Below, one piece after another: positions 12,563-23,754 of a stretch of DNA of 64,000 nucleotides. Source of the stretch: Dryococelus australis (lineage: Eukaryota; Arthropoda; Insecta; Phasmatodea; Phasmatidae); contig CM057000.1 of assembly GCA_029891345.1 (NCBI GenBank), positions 122,807,838-122,871,837 on the forward strand. The letters run 5' to 3'. Position numbers and translations under genes: made by a program. How positions within the stretch are numbered: position 1 is the first letter of the stretch; every line of letters starts with the position of its first letter. A model generated the notes under the pieces. It saw only the letters and a program-made list of their open reading frames with translations. It was not told the DNA's origin and did not search any database.

Positions 12563-14145
12563 GGCCTGGGCAGCAATGATGTGATGGAACCCGATTAGCA
12601 TATTGGATCTTGGTGACCACGACCCTGTGCTAATGACAAATGACCTTGAAACCAAAATATAAAAAAAACAGCCAAAATTGTAAAGAAGTTCTAGAAATCA
12701 AGGAAAATATATTGTTACCCTACCCAACCCCTCACTCACTCAACCAAACCTAACCAACTCCCCCCGCCCTCCCAAACTCACCGCCACAATCCCAATAATA
12801 AAAAATCGCAAAATCAAAAAAAAATATAAACAATCAAGGAACATGTAATGTTAACCTTACACTCGTTCTACCACCCTCACCTCACTCCCTCTGCTCCAAT
12901 ACCACTCACAGTCATAAAAAAGCGAAAAAGATACAGAAAATTTTTAATAACAATTGTAATAATCTAAAGAAAATAATAAAAGTTTCGAAACATATTACAT
13001 CTCAGACACCCATGCTGGATGCTGGTGATATTGACCTTGACCCCAAATACATTGAAATTAAAACCCGATATCAAATAGTAAAAAAAATCGAAATAAACTA
13101 ATAAAAGTATAAAAACAATTGACATTTCTGACTAGGATCCAATGTTGTATGGTGATAACCTTAATCTTGCACCCAATGACCTTGGACTCACAAACTGAGA
13201 AAAAATACGAAAATCGATGAATACTTTTGTAAAAATCATCGAATATAATACGTTACTGAGTCCGACCACCGTGTTGAATGCTGGCGATCATAAATTTAAC
13301 CCAAATATCCTTGAACTCGAAAAATGAAGAGTGAATCGCGAAAAATGAAAAAAAGTACAAAATGAAATAAATACCTAACATGAAAAACCAAGTTGGATGG
13401 GTGTGACTATAAAAGTTAGATTCTCGTAAAGATAGGAGAGCACAGTTACTCCCTGGTACGACGATCAGTAGATGACTGAACCCCACCTCTATAATTCAAT
13501 TGCTATATAGCCGATAAATATTATGACTCCCAAAGCGAATTATTGACTTTATGTAGCATACATACCCCTCTCTCCCCCTTCGTGTATCATGGCCAACACA
13601 CCTATCTGCATTCCAATCCCTTTGCTATTTACTTACTACAGCTCGGCCGCCATCAACTTCCACGCATGTCACCAACCCTGCAACAGACCTTCCCCACCCC
13701 CCTTTTTCTAACAACCTAAGGCTCGTCCCCCAAATACCCATCAACTACACGATTCTCCACTCCCCAACCCTTTATCTAAACGAAACCCCAACCGGTTCCT
13801 GCATAGACTGGCTCCACCCAAGACTGGCTCTTGAAAAAGACCAGATTCCTGCATAAATGGCTAGATATGTGGACCAGATCATCCTACCACACCGCCTGCC
13901 AATGATAACCAACCTCTAAAAAGTCGCCTATTAAATTTAGCCTCTTCGCACAGTCTTGACAAAATCTTCGCAAAACATTTCTACCACAGCTGACCATACC
14001 AAAGTGCCATGCTAAATGACCAGGCCAACTAACCAGTGGCCTAATATTCCTCAAAGATATTCCCCAGTTCATTTGTTCGCCTTATATAACTCAGCCGTGT
14101 TTAATCGACCCGAGTAAGGCGTAATACTTCAGATCCTACAGAGCC
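12563..14145. repeat. Left inverted arm with degenerate subterminal repeats
   Basis: Contains several degenerate units of roughly 120-135 bp that include GACCTTGACC-type words, poly-A-rich linkers and a 'pos. of concern' core near ATGCTGG(C/T)GAT. It pairs with the right arm; for example AAGCGAATTATTGACTTTATG at about 13535 pairs with CATAAAGTCAATAATTCACTT at about 16840. Confidence 0.7.
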
Positions 14146-14414
14146 CTCCTCCTGCACATACTCGCATAAACTTTACCTTAAACAGAATCTCGCAATCAAT
14201 TCTACATGCCACTGAATTGATAAGTATTTCAGAGAAGCAGAACAGGCTGAAAAATAAATTAAACTCAAATTATTATGTTTACATAAATTAAATTTGCTTA
14301 CTTATTATGCACATATAACTTTCAAATTATTTCATACGTTCGATACTTTATATATTTATAAGATGTTTGCAGATCATGGATAGTAGCCAACAGTCTCATC
14401 TTAAATAAAACCGA

Positions 14415-15340
14415 ACCTTCAGTTCACAAATTATATAGAAGGTATCTTGTTTATGTGCGAGGAATTTCCATTTTGTTGCAAAGCGATTAAATGCCTGAGT
14501 CTATCAACAAGTTCATTAGGGTCTTCGGTAAATATGTAAGCATTATTCTCAGCATCTTTCGCCATCTCTATTTCGCTCGTTACAGCAAATTAACGGGCTT
14601 TCTTGGTGCCTTCTACACTCTTCACACCACTTGCCGAAGGAAACTCGTTTGTGAAATGTGTGGGAACATCGAGATATTCATCATCCTTCTCATCAGATAC
14701 TCTATCAACACTGTCTCCATAGTCATTATGAGTGCTGTCTTCATGATCGATTTTACCTCCAGTTTCATCCTCAACATCGAGTTTACTTTTCTTTGCAGGA
14801 GTCAAATGGTCATCATTGGTATTAAGAAGTTACTACAATTGATTTCACGTGAAAGTATTACAAGTGTACATGCTGCACAACTCTACTCTACTGTAAGATG
14901 CAGGTAACTCACTCTATCATCAGCTTTAACTGTCTTGTCATAATCGTCTGTGCAATCAGTACCCATCCATGCAGCAAGGGGTATTGGCGGCATCACTTGA
15001 TGACTTCCAATATACGATTCCTTGCAGATATTGATGTGTTACGTTAATGTATCACCTTGCATAAGCTGTGTGCGACTACTGTCATAACGCTTGATCGTGC
15101 GAAAAGAACTCTTCGTACAGGCAGTTTTCTCATGATGCCGTGCATGGCAGCTTTCACTGAAGATCTTTCCACAGCAGCAGCACTGTATCTCATGTACTTT
15201 TTCAGCAGTGGGAGAAGGTACATCCTTGATCACATTACAATGGAGTTATATCTTCAACAGTTTCTTCCAGACAAGTTCTTCGCTCAGCTTGAACTCATGG
15301 TCACACGTAAAGGAGACAACTGACTACTGCAAGACCAACT
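14415..15340 (-). pseudogene. Zinc-finger protein with a Polinton-type DPNELVDRLR tail, probably spliced or broken
   Basis: On the minus strand, 15233-15039 encodes a compact finger (QCCCCGKIF, then ARHHEKTAC) followed by a basic segment. A short segment near 14940-14960 (DYDKTVKADD) ends at a GTGAGT donor-like site. From about 14820 an acidic linker follows (TPAKKSKLDVEDETGG, then HEDSTHNDYGDS). After an in-frame stop near 14589, the frame resumes into MAKDAENNAY and EDPNELVDRLRHLIALQQNG with SSHINKIPSI, ending near 14415. The same tail type (DNPNKLVDRLKLLIAS, then SGNNSHTN) occurs in the DUF8207-like protein at 23 kb, so the two are related. The pieces lie in different frames and could be exons joined by short introns or a decayed gene; I cannot decide. 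It is probably a DNA-binding or structural accessory protein of a Polinton-like element. Confidence 0.55.
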
Positions 15341-15394
15341 CCTCCTGCTCCGAAAATGAATCCTAAATTACCCTCAATGAAATATAAATAAAAT

Positions 15395-15610
15395 ATAAAT
15401 GACCCCTAAGTGACCCCTAAGTGACCCCAAAGTGACCCTTATGTAACCTCATAATGACCCATAAATGACATTTAATTGTGGTTTTATTTGTGGTGCTAAG
15501 TGTGGTGCATGCAATGCTAAGTGTGGTGTGTGCAGAGCATGCGGTGCTAAGTGTGGTGCATGAGTGGTCAGTTGTAGTGCATGAGGTAGTCATGCAGTGC
15601 ATGCAGTGCA
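15395..15610. repeat. Two short degenerate tandem arrays
   Basis: At about 15396-15470 the 11-base word TGACCCCTAAG recurs about six times with changes. At 15480-15610 the word GTGGTGCTAAGTGTGGTGCA recurs several times. The open frames across them are by-products of the repeats. Confidence 0.65.
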
Positions 15611-16229
15611 AACTATGGTGCTGATTGCAGTTGCAGAGAACCAGTGCCACAAGTTTTAGAATGTCTCTTGAAAATATCACTCCAAGTAAACTGCCTTTGG
15701 CTGAATTTGTACTGAAATTCCATACTTAAACTTTTCATTCTACAGGTCGTTATTTCAGGCTCCAGGGTGGCAGACCAGTCGAGTCACACATTCACTTCCC
15801 TATATGAGAGGAAAATATGGCAAAGTAAAGAGATATTTCGTTTTAAATACTATATATACATACTTACTTTTTGGAGTGAAGAAAACCCTGCGAACACTCT
15901 GAGAAAACCCATCTTCCCAGCTCAGAATAGCAGGAACCATGATGTCATGCGACCTTGACCTTTGGCCAACATTTCGAATGACAACTACGGCATAAATGTA
16001 GGACAAAAGCTAGATATTGTATATATAAGCATGTGCACACTCTGAGAACCACTTACAATAGCAGGAACCATGATATCAAGCCACCTTGACCTTGACCTCG
16101 ACCTTGGTGATGTCATGGTATTTGACAGTAGCCTTTGGCCACCATCTTTAACTACAACTACTACTTAAAACAAAAATAATCGCATTTTTTTAAAGAAAAT
16201 TTTAAAACCACACAAATATCGTAAGACAT

Positions 16230-18166
16230 AGGCTATGTAGGATCTGAAGTATTATACCTTTCGGGTCGATTAAAATCGGCTGAGTTATATAAAACGAACG
16301 AATGAACTGAGCAATATTTTTGAGGAATGTTTCACAACTGGTTAGTTGGCCTGGTCATTTGGTACAACACTTGGTATGGTCGGCTGTGGTAGAAATATTT
16401 TGCGAAGATTTTGAGAAGACTTTGTGGGAAGAGGTTAGCTGCGAGACTCTTATTAGGCGACTTTTTTCGAGATTGGTTGTCATAGACTTTTGGTATCGGT
16501 GGGTGGTATGGTCGTATGGTCCTGTCCGCTGTTCTAGCCATTTATGAAGGAATTGGTCTTTTTCAGGAGCCAGTCTTGGGTGGGGCCAGGTTCTTCAGGA
16601 ACCGGTTGGGGTTTTTATTTCAAAATGTGGGAGGTTATGAAATTGTGTAGTTGGTGGGTGATAAGGGGACGAGCTATGGTGTGTTTGGGGGAGGGAGTAG
16701 TTGGTTGAAGGGTTGGTGACATGCGTGCATGTTGATGGATGTTGATGGCAGCTGAGCTGTGGTAAGAAAATGGCAGAGGAAGAGGAGCACTAAGAGGTGT
16801 GTTGGGTGATGTGCGAGGGGGAGGCAGTACATGTACATCATAAAGTCAATAATTCACTTTGGAGGTCATAAGATTGATCGGCTATATAGCCAATCAAATA
16901 TAGAGGTGGGAATTCAGATGTCTGCTGATCGTCATACCATAGAGTGGCTGTGCTCTTCGATATTTATGAGAATCGAACTTTCAGGGTCACACTCATCCAA
17001 TTCAGTTTTTCGTATTAAGTATATAATTTTGTAAATTTTTATAAATTTTCGCGATATTCTTGATTTTTCGAGTTCAATGACATTTGGGTTAAGTATATGG
17101 TCGCCAGCATTCAACATTTCAGTGTTGGCTATTTTTTATAAATGTTTTGTGTTCAAGGTTATTGTGGTCAAGGTCAATGTCACCAAAATCCAATATGGGT
17201 GCTGGAGTCATTGATGTAACACATTACTAAACTTTTATTAGTTTATTTCGATTTTTACCATTTGTTTTCGGTTTTTTAAGTACAAGTACATTGGGGGTAA
17301 AGTCAATTTTACCAACGTTCAACATGGATTTCGGAGTCAGTGATGTAATATATTCCTTAACTTCTAATAGTTACTTTAGATTTTTTACAATATTTTCTTG
17401 TTTTCAAAGTTCAGTGTCATTGGGGTCAAGGCCAAGGTTACCAGCATGGGTGTCGGAGTCACTGATGTAATATGTTCCTAAATTTTTATTAGTTTATTTT
17501 GATTTCTTACATTTTTCTAAATTTTTCGAGTTCATTGTCATGGGGGTTAAGGTCACTGCCACCGGCATTCAACATGGGTGTTTGAGTCGGTAATATGTTC
17601 GTAAATTAAATTGGTCTATTGATATATTTTGTAAAAATGTTATAACATTTTTATTACTACTTTTCTCGATTCTTATGATTGGGTTTGTCAGCAAGGGGAA
17701 GATCCGGGGGGAGGTGAAGGTGTTGGGATTAGTGTGAGGATAACATTATGTGTTCTTCGATTTTCGAATAATTTTTTTTCAATTTTAGTGGTTTTTCTCA
17801 GTTTTTGATTAAGCATGGCAAGAGTAAGGGGGGCATGGGGCGAGGATAGTGGGATGAGTATGAGGTTATCATTATATGTTCCTTTTTTATAGAATTTTTT
17901 ATATATTTTACAATTGTTTTATTATTATAAGGATGCCAGAGAAGGGTGGGGTGGTTTGTTAGGGTTGGTAGGGCGAGCGAGGGATAGGGTTGGGTAAAAA
18001 TTCATGTTCCTTTAATTATATAATTTTTTTAAAATTTGGTTACAATTTTTTTTTTTTTTTTTGGGCTCGACATTATTTAAGTTTACTATCACAGGGTCAA
18101 GGTCAAGTTTACCAACATCCAAATTGGCGATTGGGTGCCATCACAACATGGCTGCCCCAGGCAGCC
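16230..18166. repeat. Right inverted arm with at least four subterminal repeat units
   Basis: Units near 17105, 17205, 17325, 17450 and 17570 share a GGTCAAGGTCAA-type block, then CCAACATTCAACATGGGTG, GAGTCA.TGATGTAATAT, GTTCCTAAA and TTTATTAGTTTATTT. The period is roughly 120-130 bp. The arm ends near 18166 with GGTCAAGGTCAAGTTTACC and GGCTGCCCCAGGC. Confidence 0.7.
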
Positions 18167-18620
18167 AGCTGCCGAAGCACAAGTGAGGACGTTGGATGAA
18201 TATGGGTAATTTTGTTGAGGAGTTAGTCCTTGGTTCGATACCCATAAAGGGTAATTAGGCATAATTGAATGTTAATCACATAATGAGCAAATGCATAATG
18301 ACTTAGTATACATAATGAGAATTTGCATAACTATGCATATGCATGCATAATGAATTAGTACTGAGACTAATTACATGTACCAAGACTAAGTGCATGTGCC
18401 GAGTAATTACACACTAAGTAAACATCCTATCGAAGTGCTGTCCACTCACAACTGAGGTGAGAATCGTTAATATGTTAATGATAGATGTCCACCATGTTGG
18501 AATGGGAGCTAAGTGCGCACCTCTAGCTCTGAAGGTGAACTGACTGTATTTCTCCCCAATGCTGCATGGAGTGCTGGGGGCACAGGCGGGTTACTGCAGG
18601 GATGAAAAGAAATTCGAGGA
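18167..18620 (+). repeat. Dispersed repeat with AATTACGCAATTA and CCTTGGTTCGA words, copy 1
   Basis: Shares GAGTTAGTCCTTGGTTCGA and a nearby CACAAGTGAGGA block with the reverse-oriented copy at 40.33-40.48 kb, and its downstream ATGTTGGAATGGGAGC block with the copy near 37.05 kb. The GGTTCGATACC word looks like a Pol III B box, so the family may be a tRNA-derived SINE. Confidence 0.5.
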
Positions 18621-19349
18621 GTGTAACCGCCATATTGGTTAACGATAATATATAAGAAGGAATTTTATTTAAAAAAATTTTAGTATATTGTTTAAGCTTC
18701 AACCAAACTGCATTGGTCCGTGTGATACAACCTACATTATCCAGTATTAATAGTTTGAAAGTATAACAGTGACATTAACGAGTGAGTGGCACCAGCCTGT
18801 GTGCAGTATTACAGGTAAAACAACTGGAAACAAAGCTTTTCCAGCTAATGGCTCTGCGGGGCTTTCAACTTCACGGATATGCGGGACGTACTACCTGAGG
18901 CGAGCTGCTCCAACACCAGTAACTGGGACCAGACTGCCATTCATTCTCAACAACCACTTTCCCTTTTCAAGAGAAGGCAAGCATAAACCCGGGACATTGC
19001 TGTAAAAACTGTGATGCTAAATGCATGCATGTATTACACAATATTAGCATATGGAAAAAAACAAAACTTTACTTACATTAGTCATTGCGAATGAACTGCC
19101 ACGCCTTCCTAAAGATGTTATCATTTATTTTGCATCTCGTGAAATAAAAAATGTGTACAAGAGATGCAGGAAGACCCCGATATTATGTAATACCTGTGTG
19201 AGAGAACTGTCCCCCAGGAGTACCTGCAATGGCCAATGATACATTCGTGCACCAGCCACACACAAGAAGAGAATGCATGGTACATAAAATGGAAGAAATA
19301 ACCCAACTCACACAAGCTCATGATGTTCCAGACAATTTATCTGTTACCT

Positions 19350-19960
19350 ACGGCTAAAGGAGGGGGGGGGGGGCAATGGGGGAATTTTCCCCGGGCCCCA
19401 CATTCGATGTGGGCCACTTTTTTGGATTAAAAGAAAAAAATTTACAATGAACTGACTTTTCTGAAATTACTATCTAACCATGAAGGGTTGCTGCAGATAT
19501 TACTAATTGACTTATATATTTTTATTATATCTAATACGTCGGTAAAATATTTTTCATTTGAAGTAGTAAGCTGGTTTAGTAACAAATGCATTCACAAAAA
19601 AACCTAACTTAACTTAGAAAATAAAAGGCTGTATAATATAGGTCAATTTTACTCAAAACATTTCCAATACATTATTTTGATTTGCCTGCATATATTCCAA
19701 ATATTTTTGTATGGACTGGCTGAATTTAAAGTACTTATAATTGTCTACAATTGTCAACAATTTTCTACAACTACTTACAACCATGTTTTATTTGAAAATA
19801 TCTAAACTAAATATTTAAACCATAGTGAAGATAATTAACTTTCGTATAAATGTGTTATGGTTTAAAACTATAATTTCTAAACTGAAGCTGTAAATGAGGC
19901 CTCAGATTTGTGTTTCACCCAGGCCTCACATGCCTATAAAACGGCCCTGCCTCAGAAGCA
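19350..19960. mobile_element. Possible hAT-like non-autonomous element
   Basis: A G-run followed by TTTTCCCCGGGCCCCACAT at the left and CAGGCCTCACATGCCTATAA then ACGGCCCTGCC at the right resemble the two ends of common short insect hAT-type elements. The ends are not a clean inverted repeat here and no target duplication was found. Confidence 0.3.
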
Positions 19961-19974
19961 CCAACAGAATTACT

Positions 19975-20185
19975 GTAAGTACTTGTAAATAAGTAATTTT
20001 GTGTCCAAACACTGTAAGTGAAAAAAGGTAATTTTATTGTGTAATCACTATTACTCATTTAGTGTTTTGTTGTATGAAAACACTGTAAGTGAAAAAATTT
20101 AAAATTTTTTGTAAATCTATAACCCATTTAAAGGTAAGTTGTGTACAAATACTATAAGTGAAAAAAAAAAAAAAAAAAGATATTT
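19975..20185 (+). repeat. Degenerate ~75-bp tandem repeat
   Basis: Three units share ACTGTAAGTGAAAAAA (or ACTATAAGTGAAAAAA) followed by T-rich sequence and a CAYTTA block. Confidence 0.6.
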
Positions 20186-21202
20186 TTTGTGGGAAACACT
20201 ATTTGTCATTAAAAAATGTTTTGTTGTATTCAAGTGTTTGAAAACCTCCATGAGGTATGGCATTAATTTATTGTTACAGAATTCTCTATAGCACACTCAA
20301 ATGATGATAAAACCACAAAAGTGTTGAAATTTAAGCACCATTTCCACATCACCAGAATTACAACGTCTGTGTGGCTTAAAGTCATACGAAGTTCATGACA
20401 TAAAATGGGATTCTGGCATCATTTCTTATGAAGACAGATTTCAATATGTAAATGAAGCACTTATTCCAGACTAACCACTATACATTTTAGTTATATCACA
20501 AAATAAACTTGTAAAATCCTTTACAGATACTCAAATACTGAACATTAGAAGACACTGTATGTAACAACCTTAATGCATTATTAAAACAGTATTATTGTAA
20601 ACTACATACCTTTTCAAAACCAATGTTTTGTTCTTAAAGCAAAAGCGAAGGATTGCATGAATTCATGTATGTAAATCTATCATGTGTCTGAAGCAAACAT
20701 AACAAAAATGAAGATGTGTAACAATTATAGTTTGTATACATAGGTATGTTTAAGGTAATTGTGTTGAAAATATTCAATCAAGTAGTAAAAATGGAACTTA
20801 CTGATCTTATAAGCATTAAGAATGTAACTGTACATCACAACTATAGTTTAGTATGAGTAACATATGCCAATCACCACATGTTATTTAGAGCAAATGTATG
20901 TAAAAATATTATGTGTAAATAATGTATGATCTTATTTAATTAAAAATAATTAACAATTAACAATGGCTTTATTCAATAAAGATTCATACAATATGTTTCC
21001 ATGTTTTCCTTTTATTAAATAGCTGAAAAAATATATTCAACAGAGAACCTCTAACACACAAAAAACGCTTCGCAGATATAAACATGATTAAAAATCTCTC
21101 TTCCATATACCAACATCCAATTTTCTTTCCCTCGATGCAAATAATCACAAAGCACTGTTTTGTTTAACACTGTCTTGTAGAAATATGTTTAACATGAGAT
21201 AT

Positions 21203-21814
21203 TCAGGCGATTCCACATCCAGAGACCCCTGAAATCAGGGCTAACATCCCTAACTTCAGAATGACGCCCATACCCTTGCGATTTTTGTGAGACATTGGTT
21301 TGACTGGTGGAGGGAATGATGATGGCAATTGCCCCTCATCATACGACACACTCACATGCGGAGTTCTTCTTCTATCTTCAAAGTATAAGAGCTCATCCAG
21401 CTCCCACACTAGAGAAGTGCGCCATCCCACTAGGCCTTCATCTTGTGTCACGGCACCCCTCGCCGGTGGGGAGGTGGAATAATATCCTGGGAGGCGATGG
21501 TAGGAAGCAGACCTTCATCCTCTGCACACTGGGCGACATTTGTCAGGGCGCGAAAATGTAGATCTAGGGCTTGCAGCTCCTGCCGACATGGTTCTCGCCG
21601 ACACAGCACCTGCCGAGATGCCTCCTCTTTCCACATCACATGTTGATATTGCTGCTTCCTCAGGCGACGGCAATGGAAATGCCATGCTATTAAACACATC
21701 AAAATCTTCATTGTTCCAATTGATATCCATCGTGAGACTGGGTAGATATTCAAAAGCTTCCATCAACTCGTGTTTTGACATGATCAAAACTGCGGAATGC
21801 CCAGACGAGTACAA
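21203..21814 (-). pseudogene. Unidentified protein-coding remnant left of the Polinton integrase
   Basis: No family is recognised. The minus strand has an ATG at 21780 (MSKHELMEAFEYL) with an acidic N-terminal part (DINWNNEDFDVF) and an Ala/Ser-rich middle. A one-step frame change leads to a second part (DEGLVGWRTSLVWELDELLY, then SFPPPVKPM) ending in a hydrophobic tail (GVILKLGMLALISGVSG) that may span a membrane. The composition is less AT-rich than the surroundings and looks coding. It lies on the same strand as integrase, 0.4 kb beyond its stop, so it may be an accessory gene of the Polinton. It may also be unrelated. Confidence 0.4.
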
Positions 21815-22191
21815 ACTACAGTAGCAGGAACAGTGGTTTACCGCGTGTATATAACCTTTTCAAGCTTTACATGTGAGGTTGCCATTTCAGCCTCCCCTCT
21901 GCGGCAACACATTTCTTTGCATTGGACTGCCACCCATTCGAGAAACATCAACACATAAATCTGAAGTGCTCCCCTCATTCTTTAAATTATGCGACCATCT
22001 CCACCATCTCAGAAAGTAAATCAGGCACACTAGGGCAGATTCAGTGAACTCTATTTCAAATGCTTAATAGATTGGTTGCTAACCCACGAACAATAATCTT
22101 TTGTGAATCCCTTCTATCCACAACAATCTATTTTTTTCCAATTTAATAACTTTTTCAATTAAATACTAATTGGAGAAGTAATTTCTGCAAT

Positions 22192-22962
22192 TCAAAGCAA
22201 AAATAAAAAACCTTTTAAAGGTTCACCAATATATGATTTGAGGTAATATACATAAGGAAATGAATGTTTCACAGAAGTAACTTTAAATATCTCATAGCAT
22301 TAATTAGCTGTATATTTAGTCTCAAAACACATTTTAGTTTAGAGAAATGAACATAATCACTTACATTAAATTTCTGATTCCGATCATCATAAACCTTGAG
22401 ATTGTTATATAAAGTTTTTAATAAAATATTGTTTCTCACATTAATAGGTGCTGTCTTATCATTCTGTGATACCTTTAATTGCAGGACTTCATTATTTGAG
22501 GCAGAATATTCACCCACTTGTAAGTTCCATGCAACATGAAATATTTATATATTAGTGGTTTTACACTGTTTTTAAATCTCTCAATTACAGCAGCTTTGGT
22601 TTCAGAATATGCAAGGTAATGGTTAATCCCATACCGCAACATTAATTTCTTGAAATGAACATTAAACAATTCCATTCCTTTATCGGTATGCAAATTTCAT
22701 GGGCTCTCTGCTTTAACACACGACTCCATTGCACTGCTAACATGTACCCTAGTTTTATTCTTTACTGTCATTGCCCAAGCAAATTTAAAATATATGTCTA
22801 TCAAAGTCAAAATATATTTAAATTCATTATTATGTTTTGAGAGCAATGTCAGATCACTCAAATCAGCTTGAAATAGATAATTCCCAAAGTAATAACCTTT
22901 CTTCTCGGAAAATTAACTTTAGTCAGAGCATTCAATCCCTTAGCAAGTTTACTAAATTTCAT
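22192..22962 (-). pseudogene. Polinton integrase (rve family), frameshifted
   Basis: Retroviral-type DDE integrase that would insert element DNA into the host genome. The ATG at 22962 is followed by a basic stretch with NFPRRK. The core domain then shows FKYILTLIDIYFKFAWA, the second-aspartate block HTDKGMELF and the glutamate block AAVIERFKNSV. A C-terminal part follows that contains a chromodomain-like segment (YYLKSYIGEPLKG). The frame breaks after the VSSAMESCVKA block near 22695 and again near 22330, and there are stops near 22880. The stop at 22192-22194 is the end of the last recognisable segment. The start is only two bases past the stop of the DUF8207-like gene, which supports this start. 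Family assignment is secure; the copy is non-functional. Confidence 0.88.
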
Positions 22963-22964
22963 CT

Positions 22965-23707
22965 TTAGTAAATATATCTGAATTGAGTTAACTTTCCAAT
23001 AATCAATACTATTTAGTTTGTGTGTGAATTATTACCAGAATGATTAGAAGCAATAAGAAGTTTTAATCTATCCACTAATTTGTTTGGATTGTCCCAATAT
23101 ACAGGTGAAAATCTATCACCTACCTCTTCTTGATATTAATCACTTCCAAAGATGTCTCCTAATAAACTTAATTCTGTGTGATCCTCATCTTCAATACTCC
23201 CTAAATACGAATCGGCATTGCAAAAATGAGCATTTGTGTGTTTAACAAGTTGTTTATACTTTTTCAAGTCAGAATCTGAATACCCATTCTGTATCTTTAT
23301 ATACAATAATTCGAACAGACCTTGGTTCGCATCCGTCATTTGTATTTGTATTTTATCTCCTGGTGAAAACATAATTATAGAACCTCACAGGAACCATACA
23401 TTTCTATGCCTATTTACACGATATGTTGTATCGCGAGTAGGCGAAGCACTGTTTAATTCTAAATATTTATGAGTTAATTTAGAAAGTTTACTAATTACTT
23501 GTTTCTTCTTCAAAGGTTCATCTAACTTATTTTCAGTTAGTTTATCATTCGATGTATTTATTGCTGCATGTATTGTTTCTAATCTAGACGTAAATGGATT
23601 AAATATATCGTAATTCAAAACATTCCACTCCAAGCGTGTTTTACTAGCAAATACATCCCATTCTCTGCTGTTATAACATTATATAATGCCAAGGTAGCCA
23701 CAGACAT
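22965..23707 (-). pseudogene. DUF8207-like Polinton protein, frameshifted
   Basis: This gene sits directly upstream of integrase, as in arthropod Polintons. The N-terminal part (from an ATG at 23707 or 23633) is helical and lysine-rich (KLDEPLKKKQVISKLSKL). The middle carries GDKIQIQM, then GLFELLYIKIQNGYSDSDLK and an acidic segment. The tail shows DNPNKLVDRLKLLIASNHSG and NNSHTN, a signature shared with the zinc-finger gene at 14.4-15.3 kb. Frame changes occur near 23650, 23385 and 23130. The biochemical role is not known to me; packing next to integrase suggests co-expression. The DUF name is from memory of family naming and should be verified by profile search. Confidence 0.65.
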
Positions 23708-23754
23708 TGTGTATTATTACTTCACACATACATTGCTTATTATATACAACATAT

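Larger units (their letters stand above)
12563..18166. mobile_element. Long-inverted-repeat element enclosing a zinc-finger gene
   Basis: Two arms, 12563-14145 and 16230-18166, are diverged reverse complements of each other over most of their length. Matching landmarks include ATCGGGTTCCATCAC and ATTGGGTGCCATCAC at the outer ends, and TTATATAACTCAGCCG with CAGATCCTACA at the inner ends. The loop of about 2.1 kb (14146-16229) carries a minus-strand gene with a zinc finger and a tail resembling one found in Polinton genes. No known transposase was recognised, so this is either a non-autonomous element, an autonomous one of a type I cannot name, or an inverted duplication of a satellite flanking an older insertion. 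Target-site duplications were not found. Confidence 0.65.
18621..21200. other. Gene-poor stretch with possible coding shreds
   Basis: Short frames near 18769-19005 and 19051-19239 contain Cys/Arg-rich peptide (KRCRKTPILCNTC), and 20330-20475 encodes YEVHDIKWDSGIISYEDRF. These may be shreds of old transposon genes, but I cannot name a family. The rest is AT-rich. Confidence 0.3.

Noticed and set aside
15417..15680. 87-codon minus-strand frame rich in His/Cys/Thr
   Set aside because: It is encoded by the short tandem repeats TGACCCCTAAG and GTGGTGCTAAG.
13884..16547. Related short frames at 13884-14072 (minus) and 16320-16547 (plus)
   Set aside because: They are the two arms of the inverted repeat read through; similarity reflects the repeat and not a duplicated gene.
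15950..17600. CRISPR-like regularly spaced repeats
   Set aside because: The units are long, diverged and in eukaryotic DNA; they are subterminal transposon repeats.
19051..19239. Cys/Arg-rich frame that could be a transposase zinc tail
   Set aside because: The cysteine spacing does not fit a family I can name and flanking frames are closed.
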